Shown here in pieces: positions 1-5,250 of a DNA stretch of 8,216 bases. Positions within the stretch are counted from its first letter, which is position 1. The number at the start of each line of letters is the position of its first letter. Source of the DNA: DASYHS01 sp035998295 (GTDB lineage Bacteria > Pseudomonadota > Alphaproteobacteria > Azospirillales > Azospirillaceae); NCBI RefSeq assembly GCF_035998295.1, contig NZ_DASYHS010000112.1, forward strand, positions 1 to 8,216, written 5' to 3'. Below the pieces are notes generated by a model, which was not told the origin of the DNA, ran no database searches, and saw nothing but the letters and a program-made list of their open reading frames with translations. Position numbers and translations under genes: made by a program.

Positions 1-22
1 GATCGGGCATGGACGCCCGATC
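1..22. other. Perfect 8-bp inverted repeat at window edge
   Basis: Bases 1-8 (GATCGGGC) and 15-22 (GCCCGATC) are exact reverse complements around a 6-base loop. A stem-loop is therefore possible, and it could extend to the left beyond the window. No T-run follows on the + strand, so it is not a clear intrinsic terminator in that direction. The left flank needed to judge the other direction is missing. The rest of 23-106 holds no gene start or convincing promoter that I can see. Confidence 0.4.
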
Positions 23-106
23 GCGGGAATCCGGTCCACGGCGAACCGCCCCAGCAGCAAGCCCCCGCCCCGGCGCGCTTGCGACCCGCAACGGCAAGCA
101 CCACCG

Positions 107-376
107 ATGCTGAAGACATTCTTCGTTTGGAGCTTCATCGCCTTCCCGCTGGCGATCGCCCTGGTCTGGATCGCGTATCGCGCCCGGTTCTTCCTGATCG
201 GCATCATGGGTATCGCGCTCGTCATCTCGGTGATCTGGGGATTGCTGAGGCTGAGCGACGTCCTGCACGCTGCGACGGACGGACCGGCGGAGAGCCCCAT
301 GGTCCACCCGATCGTGGAACGGATCGCCTGCTCGAGCGGCGGCACGGGCATCCGCCCGGCTCCGTGCGGCGGCTGA
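107..376 (+). CDS. Small two-helix membrane protein, unknown function
   Basis: An 89-residue protein with two hydrophobic segments, about residues 3-24 and 28-47, separated by a short basic turn (YRAR). This predicts a small inner-membrane hairpin protein. The C-terminal 40 residues are polar and rich in Gly, Pro and Ser, with two cysteines (in IACSS and APCGG) that look unremarkable. The ATG at 107 is the first start in this frame; no good Shine-Dalgarno sequence precedes it, so translation may be weak or coupled to something upstream of the window. It ends 15 bases before the next membrane gene, suggesting co-transcription with the genes at 392 and 1049. I do not recognise the family. The membrane-segment pattern makes it more credible than the overlapping frames. 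Confidence 0.6.
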   Translation: MLKTFFVWSFIAFPLAIALVWIAYRARFFLIGIMGIALVISVIWGLLRLSDVLHAATDGPAESPMVHPIVERIACSSGGTGIRPAPCGG

Positions 377-391
377 CGGCGGGGCGCGCCC

Positions 392-1003
392 ATGGGCGAA
401 GGGCTCCTGGCATCGGCGATCGACTTCCTGCTGTCGGCGGCGGCGCTCGCACTGGCGCCGGTACTGCCGCTGGCCCTTGCGACCCGTATCGTCAACGGGC
501 TGCAGGACGCCCGCACCGTTTGGACCCCCCACATAGAGGTGCTGGCGCTGATCGTCGGCGTGGCCGGCGGCGTCATCGTCTTCTTCCACAACGTGGATCC
601 CGGCAGCCTCGGCGCCGGCGAGATTTTCCGCCGGGGCGGCCCCTGGGACCTGGATGTCGCAGCGTTCCTGTCGAGCCGCGGCAATCCGCTGGCCTATTCG
701 TTCGAACCGCTTCTTCCGTGGCCCTATTCGGATGCCATCGGGTTCGGGGCGGGCACGCTCGTCTTCCTGCTGATCGGCGCGGTGGCATACGCCCCTGCCC
801 TGTTCTTCCGGTCGCCGCGCGCGATCGCGAACGGGATCCGGAACGTCGTGATCGCGGTGTGGGCCGTATTCGCGACCTGTTATGGGCTCTGCTACGCCCT
901 GTGGCTGCTGAACCAGTTGAACTTCTGGGCTTTTCTCGTCCTGCTCTGGGTCGTTCAACTGGCCCGCAGCCGATCAGAACGGGTCGTCCTGAAGCTGAAC
1001 TGA
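392..1003 (+). CDS. Polytopic membrane protein, unknown function
   Basis: A 203-residue integral membrane protein. Hydrophobic segments are visible at about residues 6-30, 48-66, 117-139, 151-172 and 177-191, so about five helices. Between the second and third lies a roughly 50-residue polar loop with aromatic and acidic residues (around GGPWDLDVAAFLSSRG). The C-terminus is short and basic (ARSRSER). The start is an ATG preceded by a G-rich stretch (GGCGGGG) that could act as a weak ribosome site. It follows the two-helix protein by 15 bases and precedes the secreted protein at 1049 by 45 bases, so a three-gene operon is likely. No catalytic or transport motif is apparent and I cannot assign a family. 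Confidence 0.75.
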   Translation: MGEGLLASAIDFLLSAAALALAPVLPLALATRIVNGLQDARTVWTPHIEVLALIVGVAGGVIVFFHNVDPGSLGAGEIFRRGGPWDLDVAAFLSSRGNPLAYSFEPLLPWPYSDAIGFGAGTLVFLLIGAVAYAPALFFRSPRAIANGIRNVVIAVWAVFATCYGLCYALWLLNQLNFWAFLVLLWVVQLARSRSERVVLKLN

Positions 1004-1030
1004 CCACGGCACGCCGCCTTGAAACCGCCT

Positions 1031-1038
1031 AGGAGAGG
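1031..1038 (+). promoter_or_regulatory. Ribosome binding site deciding the start at 1049
   Basis: AGGAGAGG lies 10 bases before the ATG at 1049. The same frame could start at the TTG at 1019, but that start would include this site inside the coding sequence and would put a basic, non-hydrophobic segment before the signal peptide. Confidence 0.7.
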
Positions 1039-1048
1039 CTCCCCGATC

Positions 1049-1369
1049 ATGCCGAATTTCCGCTCTCGAGTTCTCGCCACGGCCCTGGCCGCCGCCCTGG
1101 CGACCGCCCTTGCCGGGCCAGCGGTGGCGAACGCCCAGGACGATGCCGCCCCGGCCGCGCCCCGGGCCGCACTCGACGAGGCCGAGCAGATCATCGTCGA
1201 CGCCCTGAAGCGCGCCCTCGACCTGGCGTCGTCGCTGGGGGCGCTCGTTCCCTACAGCATGCCCGAAACGCTGCCCAACGGCGACATCATCATCCGGCGG
1301 ACGCAACCCGCCGCCCCGGTCGGGCCGGGAACCGGGAACCCGGACGGGAACGGGGCGATACGGCTGTAG
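1049..1369 (+). CDS. Short secreted protein with 'LPNGDIIIRR' motif
   Basis: A 106-residue protein beginning with a clear Sec signal peptide (basic N-terminus, Ala/Leu core, probable cleavage after AVANA at residue 29). The mature part has a short helical stretch (about residues 41-66) and then the segment Y-S-M-P-E-T-L-P-N-G-D-I-I-I-R-R at residues 69-84, followed by a Pro/Gly-rich tail. From memory, a family of short secreted alphaproteobacterial proteins shares this 'PE.LPNGDIIIRR' ending and is sometimes mislabelled in databases as an AAA+ ATPase. No Walker motif exists here, so that label would be wrong. The function is unknown; it is presumably periplasmic. It is the last gene of the probable + strand operon and converges with the MlaA-like gene, whose stop is only 25 bases away. 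Confidence 0.85.
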   Translation: MPNFRSRVLATALAAALATALAGPAVANAQDDAAPAAPRAALDEAEQIIVDALKRALDLASSLGALVPYSMPETLPNGDIIIRRTQPAAPVGPGTGNPDGNGAIRL

Positions 1370-1394
1370 CCGCCGCCTCCGTCCCGCCTGCCCC

Positions 1395-2168
1395 TCACCC
1401 GGCGGGCTGCCGCACTTCGACGATGCCGGGCGCCGGCCGGCGGATGACGCCGCCGAGAGGGCTCGCCTTGACGTCCCCGCCGGCGACGTCATCGCGGCAG
1501 AGGTCCCGGCGCAGGGCAAGGTGCGCCTCCTGCTGGGCCAGATAGGGGTCGCCCGGCGGCACCGTCGGCGTCACGCCGTCGCTGGCATAGGCGACCGCCC
1601 GGTCGGCGACCAGGTACGGCAATGCGAGATCGTCGCCCAGCACGCCGAACGTCGCGGCGTAAAGGGCGAACTGGCCCGTCAAATCGCGCACCGTGGTCGG
1701 CCCCAGCACCGGCAGGACCAGATAGGGGCCGTCGGGAATGCCGTAGCTGCACAGCGTCGCGCCGATGTCTTCCGCACGGCTGACCCAGCCCATCCGGCCC
1801 GCCACATCGAAAATGCCGCCGATGCCGGCCGTCGAGTTGATGGCGAAGCGCCCGGCCGATACGCCCGCGTTCCCGAAGTCGCCCTGCAGAAGGCTCGCCG
1901 CGGCCGTCACCGGCTCGCGCAGGTTGGTGAAGGCGTTGTCGATGCCGGCCTGCACGACCGCCGGGACGACGGAGCGGTAGGCGGCGGCAACCGGCGTCGT
2001 GACGGTCGTCGCAAGGGCCATGTTGAAGGTGTGGGCCGCCCTGTTGACGGTCTCCAGCGGATCCCAGACCGCGCTTTCAGGTGCCGGTGCCTGCGCCAAG
2101 GCCGGCGTCGCCATGAGGGACATGACGACGGCTCCAAGCGCCAGGTGCCTCGGACTTGCCCTGGACAT
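1395..2168 (-). CDS. mlaA: MlaA/VacJ-family protein lacking a lipobox
   Basis: A 257-residue protein matching the MlaA (VacJ) family. In other bacteria MlaA is an outer-membrane lipoprotein that removes misplaced phospholipid from the outer leaflet and passes it inward. Visible family hallmarks in order: DPLE (36-39) and NR (42-43), PVA..Y...VP (59-69), N...NLREP (78-86), LLQGDFGNA (93-101), RF.IN.T.GIGGIFDVA (107-123), and GPYLVLPVLGP followed by RD (147-162). The N-terminus is a signal peptide with probable signal peptidase I cleavage after TPALA at residue 25. No cysteine follows, so lipid anchoring seems lost or is supplied otherwise. The start at 2168 is chosen because a near-perfect Shine-Dalgarno sequence precedes it; reading further upstream gives only a basic, low-complexity extension. 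It lies 86 bases after the small Gly/Ala-rich gene and is probably the last gene of the adaptor transcript. Confidence 0.92.
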   Translation of the reverse strand: MSRASPRHLALGAVVMSLMATPALAQAPAPESAVWDPLETVNRAAHTFNMALATTVTTPVAAAYRSVVPAVVQAGIDNAFTNLREPVTAAASLLQGDFGNAGVSAGRFAINSTAGIGGIFDVAGRMGWVSRAEDIGATLCSYGIPDGPYLVLPVLGPTTVRDLTGQFALYAATFGVLGDDLALPYLVADRAVAYASDGVTPTVPPGDPYLAQQEAHLALRRDLCRDDVAGGDVKASPLGGVIRRPAPGIVEVRQPAG

Positions 2169-2175
2169 CGATTTT

Positions 2176-2181
2176 CCTCCT
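2176..2181 (-). promoter_or_regulatory. Strong ribosome binding site of the mlaA-like gene
   Basis: AGGAGG on the minus strand, 7 bases before the ATG at 2168. It is the best Shine-Dalgarno match I found in the window and fixes the start of the MlaA-family gene. Confidence 0.85.
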
Positions 2182-2230
2182 CTATGCGGATCCGAACGGG
2201 TGCCGTCGGTGCTCGAACGACGTGTAGGCC

Positions 2231-2272
2231 TCGTCACGCAGGAAACCGTACTCGTCATGGCATGAAACCGTA
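2231..2272. repeat. Imperfect tandem repeat spanning a stop codon
   Basis: Bases 2231-2250 and 2252-2272 are two copies of a 20-21 base unit (TCGTCA...GAAACCGTA), with 18 positions identical, one single-base gap and two mismatches. The right-hand copy contains the last codons and stop of the minus-strand gene at 2255-2590; the left-hand copy lies in its 3' untranslated spacer. This looks like a local duplication. Confidence 0.6.
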
Positions 2273-2590
2273 GGCGATGGCGACCGCGGTGGCGGCGGCG
2301 AGGCCGGTGGCCAGCGATCCCGTGGCCACGACGCCGATCACGAAGGCCCCGCCGGCCACCGCGGCCCCGGCATAGACCTGCTCCGCGACCAGCCCGTACG
2401 CGGTGTCGCTCTCGGCGGCCGGCATCTCCGTCGGAACGCGTGCGGCGGCCGGCGTCTCCGACGGAATGCCTGCGGCGGCCGTCACGTGCGGGCCGACGGA
2501 TTCCGCCGATGCGGGCAGGCTGTGCAGCGCGGTCGCCAGTAGCAGCAGTCCGGCGACGATGCGCCCGAGCCAGTGGTGTCGCACCTTCAT
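2255..2590 (-). CDS. Small secreted Gly/Ala-rich protein (copy A)
   Basis: A 111-residue protein with a signal peptide (cleavage probably after PASA near residue 29), a Pro/Glu/Ala linker holding two 10-residue repeats (about 39-58, each ending in a P-x-E-x-P-A pattern), and a strongly hydrophobic Gly/Ala/Val tail (about 65-110) of the glycine-zipper kind. The tail could insert in or associate with a membrane. It begins 10 bases after the adaptor's stop, so the two are almost certainly co-transcribed. The start is uncertain: a GGGGG run abuts the ATG at 2590, whereas the GTG at codon 3 would have a 6-base spacing and yields the same signal peptide. It resembles the gene at 4750-5124 in layout and in the 'EMPAA' linker. 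No known function; a small envelope accessory factor is my guess. Confidence 0.75.
   Translation of the reverse strand: MKVRHHWLGRIVAGLLLLATALHSLPASAESVGPHVTAAAGIPSETPAAARVPTEMPAAESDTAYGLVAEQVYAGAAVAGGAFVIGVVATGSLATGLAAATAVAIAYGFMP
2414..2481. repeat. 30-bp in-frame tandem repeat within small secreted gene
   Basis: Bases 2414-2443 and 2444-2473 are two 30-base units identical at 26 of 30 positions, followed by the first 8 bases of a third unit (GGCGGCCG, 2474-2481). The period is a multiple of three and encodes two 10-residue copies (AAGIPSETPA and AARVPTEMPA) in the linker of the small Gly/Ala-rich protein. Confidence 0.8.
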
Positions 2591-2600
2591 CCCCCTTCGC

Positions 2601-4034
2601 TCATCGAACCTGTCTCAGGATCGACGCCCCGTCGACGACGACCCGCGTCCCGGCCGTCAGGCCCGAACGCACGATCATCTGGTCGCCGGCCAGCCTTTCC
2701 GCCTGCACCTGCCGCGGCACGAATATCTCCGCGGCCGAGCGTTCCCACACCAGGGTGCGGCCGTCGCCGTCGCGCACGATGCTGGCGGCCGGCACCGGAA
2801 CGCCCGTGACGGTCCGCTGGCTGCGCACGATCACCGTGACCGGCTGCCCCACCGACAGGCCGTCACCCGTCGAGCGGACCCGGAACTGCAACGGAATCGC
2901 CTGGTTGCTGAGCGTCAGCCCGCCACCGACGAAGTCGAGTTCCAGTGCCTGCCCGTCCGGCGTCAGTGCGGCCGCGTCGCGTATGTCGGCCGCGATCCCG
3001 GGATCGTAGGCGGCGGCTTCGACCCACAGCTCCTTGGGATCGACGATCCCGAAAACCGTCTGGTTCGCGTCGACCGCGCTGCCCGCGACCGCCGCGACCT
3101 GCGATATCATGCCGTCGGCAGTCGCGCGCAGCTCGTCCCGTCCGTCCATCGCCGCCTGGAGCGCGGACAGTTCGCGCCGGTGGCCGTCGAGCTGGACGCG
3201 CAGCGCCTCGATCTTGTTCTCCCGATATCGGACGAACAGGACTTCCTTGAGCCGGACGATCTGCTGGTTGGTCAGGGAGATCTGGTTGATGAGCTGCTGA
3301 ATCCGCGCCTCGATCTGGACCCGTTCCGAGACGCTCATGACCGGGCGCAGGAAGGCCAGCAGGTCGCCGCGGCGGACGGTCATGCCGAGATAGGGGAAGC
3401 GGCCCTCCCGCGCCTCGACGATACCCGGCCGTGTCGCCTGCACCAGCGTTCCGGAGGCCGGATTGGTGATGACGTGGCCCGGGATCTCATGGGTCACCGG
3501 AACGGTGTCCCGGCGGGTCACCTGCCAGCGCATGGAGAACAGCCGCTGCGTCGTGATCGGCAGGAAGACCGAACCGTCCGGCCGGCGATGCGGCGTGTCG
3601 CGGACCATGCCGAGCACGGCCTGCATCTCGGGACCGTCGGCCTCCTGGCTCCGGTCCGGCTCGCCGTCGGCTCCCGCTTTCCGGCCCGGCTCCACCGGCA
3701 GCCAGTCCGGTCCGGAGCCGGCGGCCGGCTCCGGCCGGCTGGCGCCGGTGGAGCCGGAACTGCCCAGAACCTCGGGTCCGGCCGTTGGGACGGATCGGCC
3801 GAACGTGCTGGAGGCCAGGATCGGCACGATACCGGTCGCGACGGGCTCCGAAGTTCCGGCCTGCCGCATCGGTGCGCCGACCGATTCGGGCTCGGGAGTG
3901 ATCGTGCTTGCGCCGAAGTCCTGGGTTTCGTTTTCGACGATGTACATCGCCAGGTACTTGGTACTGGTCTCCGTCACGACCGTCGTAAGCGCAAGACTGG
4001 CAGCAATGAACAAGGTCGTCAGAATATAGCCCAT
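2601..4034 (-). CDS. HlyD/CusB-type periplasmic adaptor with long linker
   Basis: A 477-residue periplasmic adaptor (membrane fusion protein). Residues 4-21 form a single N-terminal membrane anchor. Residues about 35-148 are a Pro/Ser/Gly-rich, apparently disordered linker, unusually long for the family. The conserved body then begins with RPDGSVFLP (151-159) and a CusB/CzcB-like segment (TTQRL...). A barrel-sandwich half follows (around 190-230, containing YLGMTVRRGDLLAFL), then a coiled-coil hairpin (about 232-298), the second half (302-330, DGMISQV...G..V), a beta-barrel domain (about 335-405) and a membrane-proximal domain (about 410-475, GVPVPAASIV). Such adaptors normally join an inner-membrane RND or ABC pump to an outer-membrane channel; neither lies beside this gene. 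The ATG at 4034 has AGGG six bases upstream and opens directly into the anchor; an earlier TTG at 4067 is unlikely. Confidence 0.9.
   Translation of the reverse strand: MGYILTTLFIAASLALTTVVTETSTKYLAMYIVENETQDFGASTITPEPESVGAPMRQAGTSEPVATGIVPILASSTFGRSVPTAGPEVLGSSGSTGASRPEPAAGSGPDWLPVEPGRKAGADGEPDRSQEADGPEMQAVLGMVRDTPHRRPDGSVFLPITTQRLFSMRWQVTRRDTVPVTHEIPGHVITNPASGTLVQATRPGIVEAREGRFPYLGMTVRRGDLLAFLRPVMSVSERVQIEARIQQLINQISLTNQQIVRLKEVLFVRYRENKIEALRVQLDGHRRELSALQAAMDGRDELRATADGMISQVAAVAGSAVDANQTVFGIVDPKELWVEAAAYDPGIAADIRDAAALTPDGQALELDFVGGGLTLSNQAIPLQFRVRSTGDGLSVGQPVTVIVRSQRTVTGVPVPAASIVRDGDGRTLVWERSAAEIFVPRQVQAERLAGDQMIVRSGLTAGTRVVVDGASILRQVR
3686..3757. repeat. 72-nt imperfect palindrome inside the adaptor gene
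   Basis: The outer arms at 3686-3698 (CCGGCTCCACCGG) and 3745-3757 (CCGGTGGAGCCGG) are perfect 13-base reverse complements. Further inside, CCAG/CTGG, CCGG/CCGG and CCGGAGCCGGC (3712-3722)/GCCGGCTCCGG (3724-3734) also pair, interrupted only by two unpaired T bases and a small mismatch. The result is an almost continuous hairpin. It encodes residues about 93-117 of the adaptor's disordered linker without breaking the frame. It could be an inserted palindromic element or simply a strong mRNA hairpin. Confidence 0.75.
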
Positions 4035-4154
4035 ATCATACCCTGAGGAAGACAGTACCAAACACAATCACGATATCGAAACCGGCAAGCATTTCAGATC
4101 ATATCTTCGGCACCGGCCTTACTTCCTTCCAATTTCTCACAGCCAATATTGAAA

Positions 4155-4183
4155 TTGACCATCGCCCCGCCTTTGGACAGAAT
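4155..4183 (+). promoter_or_regulatory. Candidate sigma-70-like promoter for the 4212 gene
   Basis: TTGACC (4155-4160) and CAGAAT (4178-4183) sit 17 bases apart, in the expected orientation and about 30 bases before the ATG at 4212. The -35 box matches five of six consensus bases, the -10 box four. The surrounding 4035-4211 spacer is visibly AT-richer than the genes, as expected for a divergent promoter region. I found no equally good promoter for the adaptor on the other strand. Confidence 0.4.
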
Positions 4184-4211
4184 GCTGTCAAACCTGAAAT
4201 GCAGGACGCCG

Positions 4212-4712
4212 ATGAGACTTCTGACTGCCTTCGCATGGATCGCTCTGTCGACCCTTTCCGTCCCGCCCACGGGTATCGCGGCGGAAGGCCCCAGCGACAT
4301 CGACTTCCGCGGCGTCGCCGGCGTCCGGGTCACGATCAGCCCGATGAGCGCCGACGCCACGGACTGCCGCCTGGCCGCCGACCCGCTGCTCCGGGAACTG
4401 GAGCAGCAGTTGACCGCCAAGGGCCTGAAGGCCATGCCGGAGAGCGACGTCGTCGCCACGATCACCGTCCTCTCCGCCTATGAGCCGAACGCCGGTCGGT
4501 GCAGTTCGGCGGTCATGCTGGGCGCCTACCGCAAGGCTTCATTCTTCGACGAAGACGCCGGCTGGCTGCGGACCGGCCATGTCGTCGTCTGGCAGAGCGG
4601 GCTGCTGACCAGTTCCTCACCCGAACAGCACCCCGCCGGCGTGCGCGATGCCCTGGCCCGCCTGGGCGACGCAATGGCCCTGGACTGGCATCGGGCCAAC
4701 GAAACACCGTAG
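4212..4712 (+). CDS. Secreted two-cysteine protein, unknown function
   Basis: A 166-residue protein with a signal peptide (hydrophobic core residues 3-19, probable cleavage after GIAA near residue 24). The mature protein alternates predicted strands (GVRVTISPM, DVVATITVLSAY, GHVVVWQSGLL) with helices (about 56-70 and 143-162). It has just two cysteines, C52 and C97, well placed for a disulfide in the periplasm. The ATG at 4212 has AGGA close upstream and starts the signal peptide directly; in-frame starts at 4149 (TTG) and 4182 (ATG) would add a polar extension. No lipobox is present. The gene is transcribed divergently from the adaptor and may share regulatory sequence with it. I do not recognise the family; a periplasmic accessory role is only a guess from context. 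Confidence 0.8.
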   Translation: MRLLTAFAWIALSTLSVPPTGIAAEGPSDIDFRGVAGVRVTISPMSADATDCRLAADPLLRELEQQLTAKGLKAMPESDVVATITVLSAYEPNAGRCSSAVMLGAYRKASFFDEDAGWLRTGHVVVWQSGLLTSSSPEQHPAGVRDALARLGDAMALDWHRANETP

Positions 4713-4741
4713 GGCCGGCCGCGTCCGTCCCGGCCCTACGG
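4707..4741. terminator. Bidirectional hairpin terminator between convergent genes
   Basis: A perfect 12-bp stem (CCGTAGGGCCGG at 4707-4718 and its complement at 4730-4741) encloses an 11-base loop. It lies between the convergent genes ending at 4712 and 4750, and its left arm contains the TAG stop of the upstream + strand gene. Read on the minus strand the stem is followed by TGTTTCG, a short T-rich tract, so termination looks better in that direction. On the + strand the tract is weak. Confidence 0.75.
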
Positions 4742-4749
4742 GACGGACT

Positions 4750-5124
4750 TCAGTTGCCGTACAGCCAATTGCCGACATAGCCGCCGACGACGGCGCCGAC
4801 GGTGGTCACGGCCGCTTGACCGGCCATCACGGCGTAGCTGGCGTTCATCAGTTGGCCGCCACCGGACGCCCCCGCCACCAGGACGGGCGTGATCATCCCA
4901 CCGGTCGCGACATTGGCCACGACGACGCCCGCGACCGCACCGGCCGCGATCGCCGCGACCTGGTAGCCGGTCGGCCCCTCGACCATCTCGCTCGGCATCG
5001 GGACCGACTGGGCGAGCGGTACGGCGGGGGCAGCCGGCATCTCGGCCGGCGCATTGGAGGCGTCCTGCGCGAAGGCGAGTGCCGGGGTCAATACCATCCA
5101 CAGGGCTAGTATCGGTGCACGCAT
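4750..5124 (-). CDS. Small secreted Gly/Ala-rich protein (copy B)
   Basis: A 124-residue protein with a signal peptide (core around ILALWMVLTPALA, cleavage probably after AFA at residue 19). A Pro/Ala/Met/Glu linker follows (residues about 20-50, including PAEMPAAP and PMPSEM), then a Gly/Ala/Val-rich hydrophobic region with at least two potential membrane-inserting segments (about 55-88 and 97-118) of the glycine-zipper type. The layout, the EMPAA motif and the AG-A-VAG...VATGG stretch resemble the protein at 2255-2590, so distant paralogy is likely. Three ATGs lie close together (5133, 5130, 5124). GGAGAG is only correctly spaced for the last, which also gives the cleanest signal peptide. 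It is separated by about 125 bases from the upstream minus-strand gene and may have its own promoter. The 3' end is closed by the hairpin at 4707-4741. Function unknown. Confidence 0.8.
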   Translation of the reverse strand: MRAPILALWMVLTPALAFAQDASNAPAEMPAAPAVPLAQSVPMPSEMVEGPTGYQVAAIAAGAVAGVVVANVATGGMITPVLVAGASGGGQLMNASYAVMAGQAAVTTVGAVVGGYVGNWLYGN

Positions 5125-5198
5125 GGCCATCATCTCTCCAAATCTTTGAAATTCATCGGGCGCGCTCCAGGTGTCGACCAGCCGCCGGAAACACTATC

Positions 5199-5226
5199 AG
5201 GGTACCTGTTCTTCCGGGTTACTCAA
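5199..5226 (-). promoter_or_regulatory. Weak candidate promoter for small secreted gene B
   Basis: On the minus strand TTGAGT (5226-5221) and TACCCT (5204-5199) are 16 bases apart and lie about 75 bases before the ATG at 5124. The -10 match is poor. The flanking CCGGAA (5185-5190) and TTCCGG (5212-5217) form a short inverted repeat around the -10 box that could be an operator or mere coincidence. Confidence 0.2.
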
Positions 5227-5250
5227 TAAGAAAATCCCAAGCGGCGCCAT

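Noticed and set aside
79..1032. Long + strand open frame of 317 codons
   Set aside because: It begins at a non-ATG start and encodes an Arg/Gly/Pro-rich product typical of a GC-rich shadow frame. The overlapping frames at 107-376 and 392-1003 encode coherent membrane helices instead.
1383..1406. CCCGCC...GGCGGG as a terminator between convergent genes
   Set aside because: The stem is only six pairs with a long loop, no T-run follows, and one arm lies in the coding sequence of the MlaA-like gene.
2169..2258. 30-residue N-terminal extension of the MlaA-like protein
   Set aside because: It would bury the strong AGGAGG site and precede the signal peptide with polar, basic residues.
2307..2329. 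7-bp inverted repeat (GTGGCCA/TGGCCAC)
   Set aside because: Short, inside coding sequence of a Gly/Ala-rich protein where such GC-rich matches are expected by chance.
2403..4046. 547-codon open frame antisense to the adaptor
   Set aside because: The minus-strand product has a full adaptor domain order and a ribosome site; the antisense product is Arg/Asp/His-rich with no recognisable domain.
4185..4190. TTGACA on the minus strand as a -35 box for the adaptor
   Set aside because: The hexamer is perfect, but the sequence 17 bases further is GGGGCG, which is not a -10 box, and the site lies about 150 bases from the start codon.
4094..4465. Minus-strand open frame of 123 codons in the divergent spacer
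   Set aside because: It overlaps the start of the secreted protein at 4212 and has no coherent domain or signal; its Ser/Ala/Arg composition is shadow-like.
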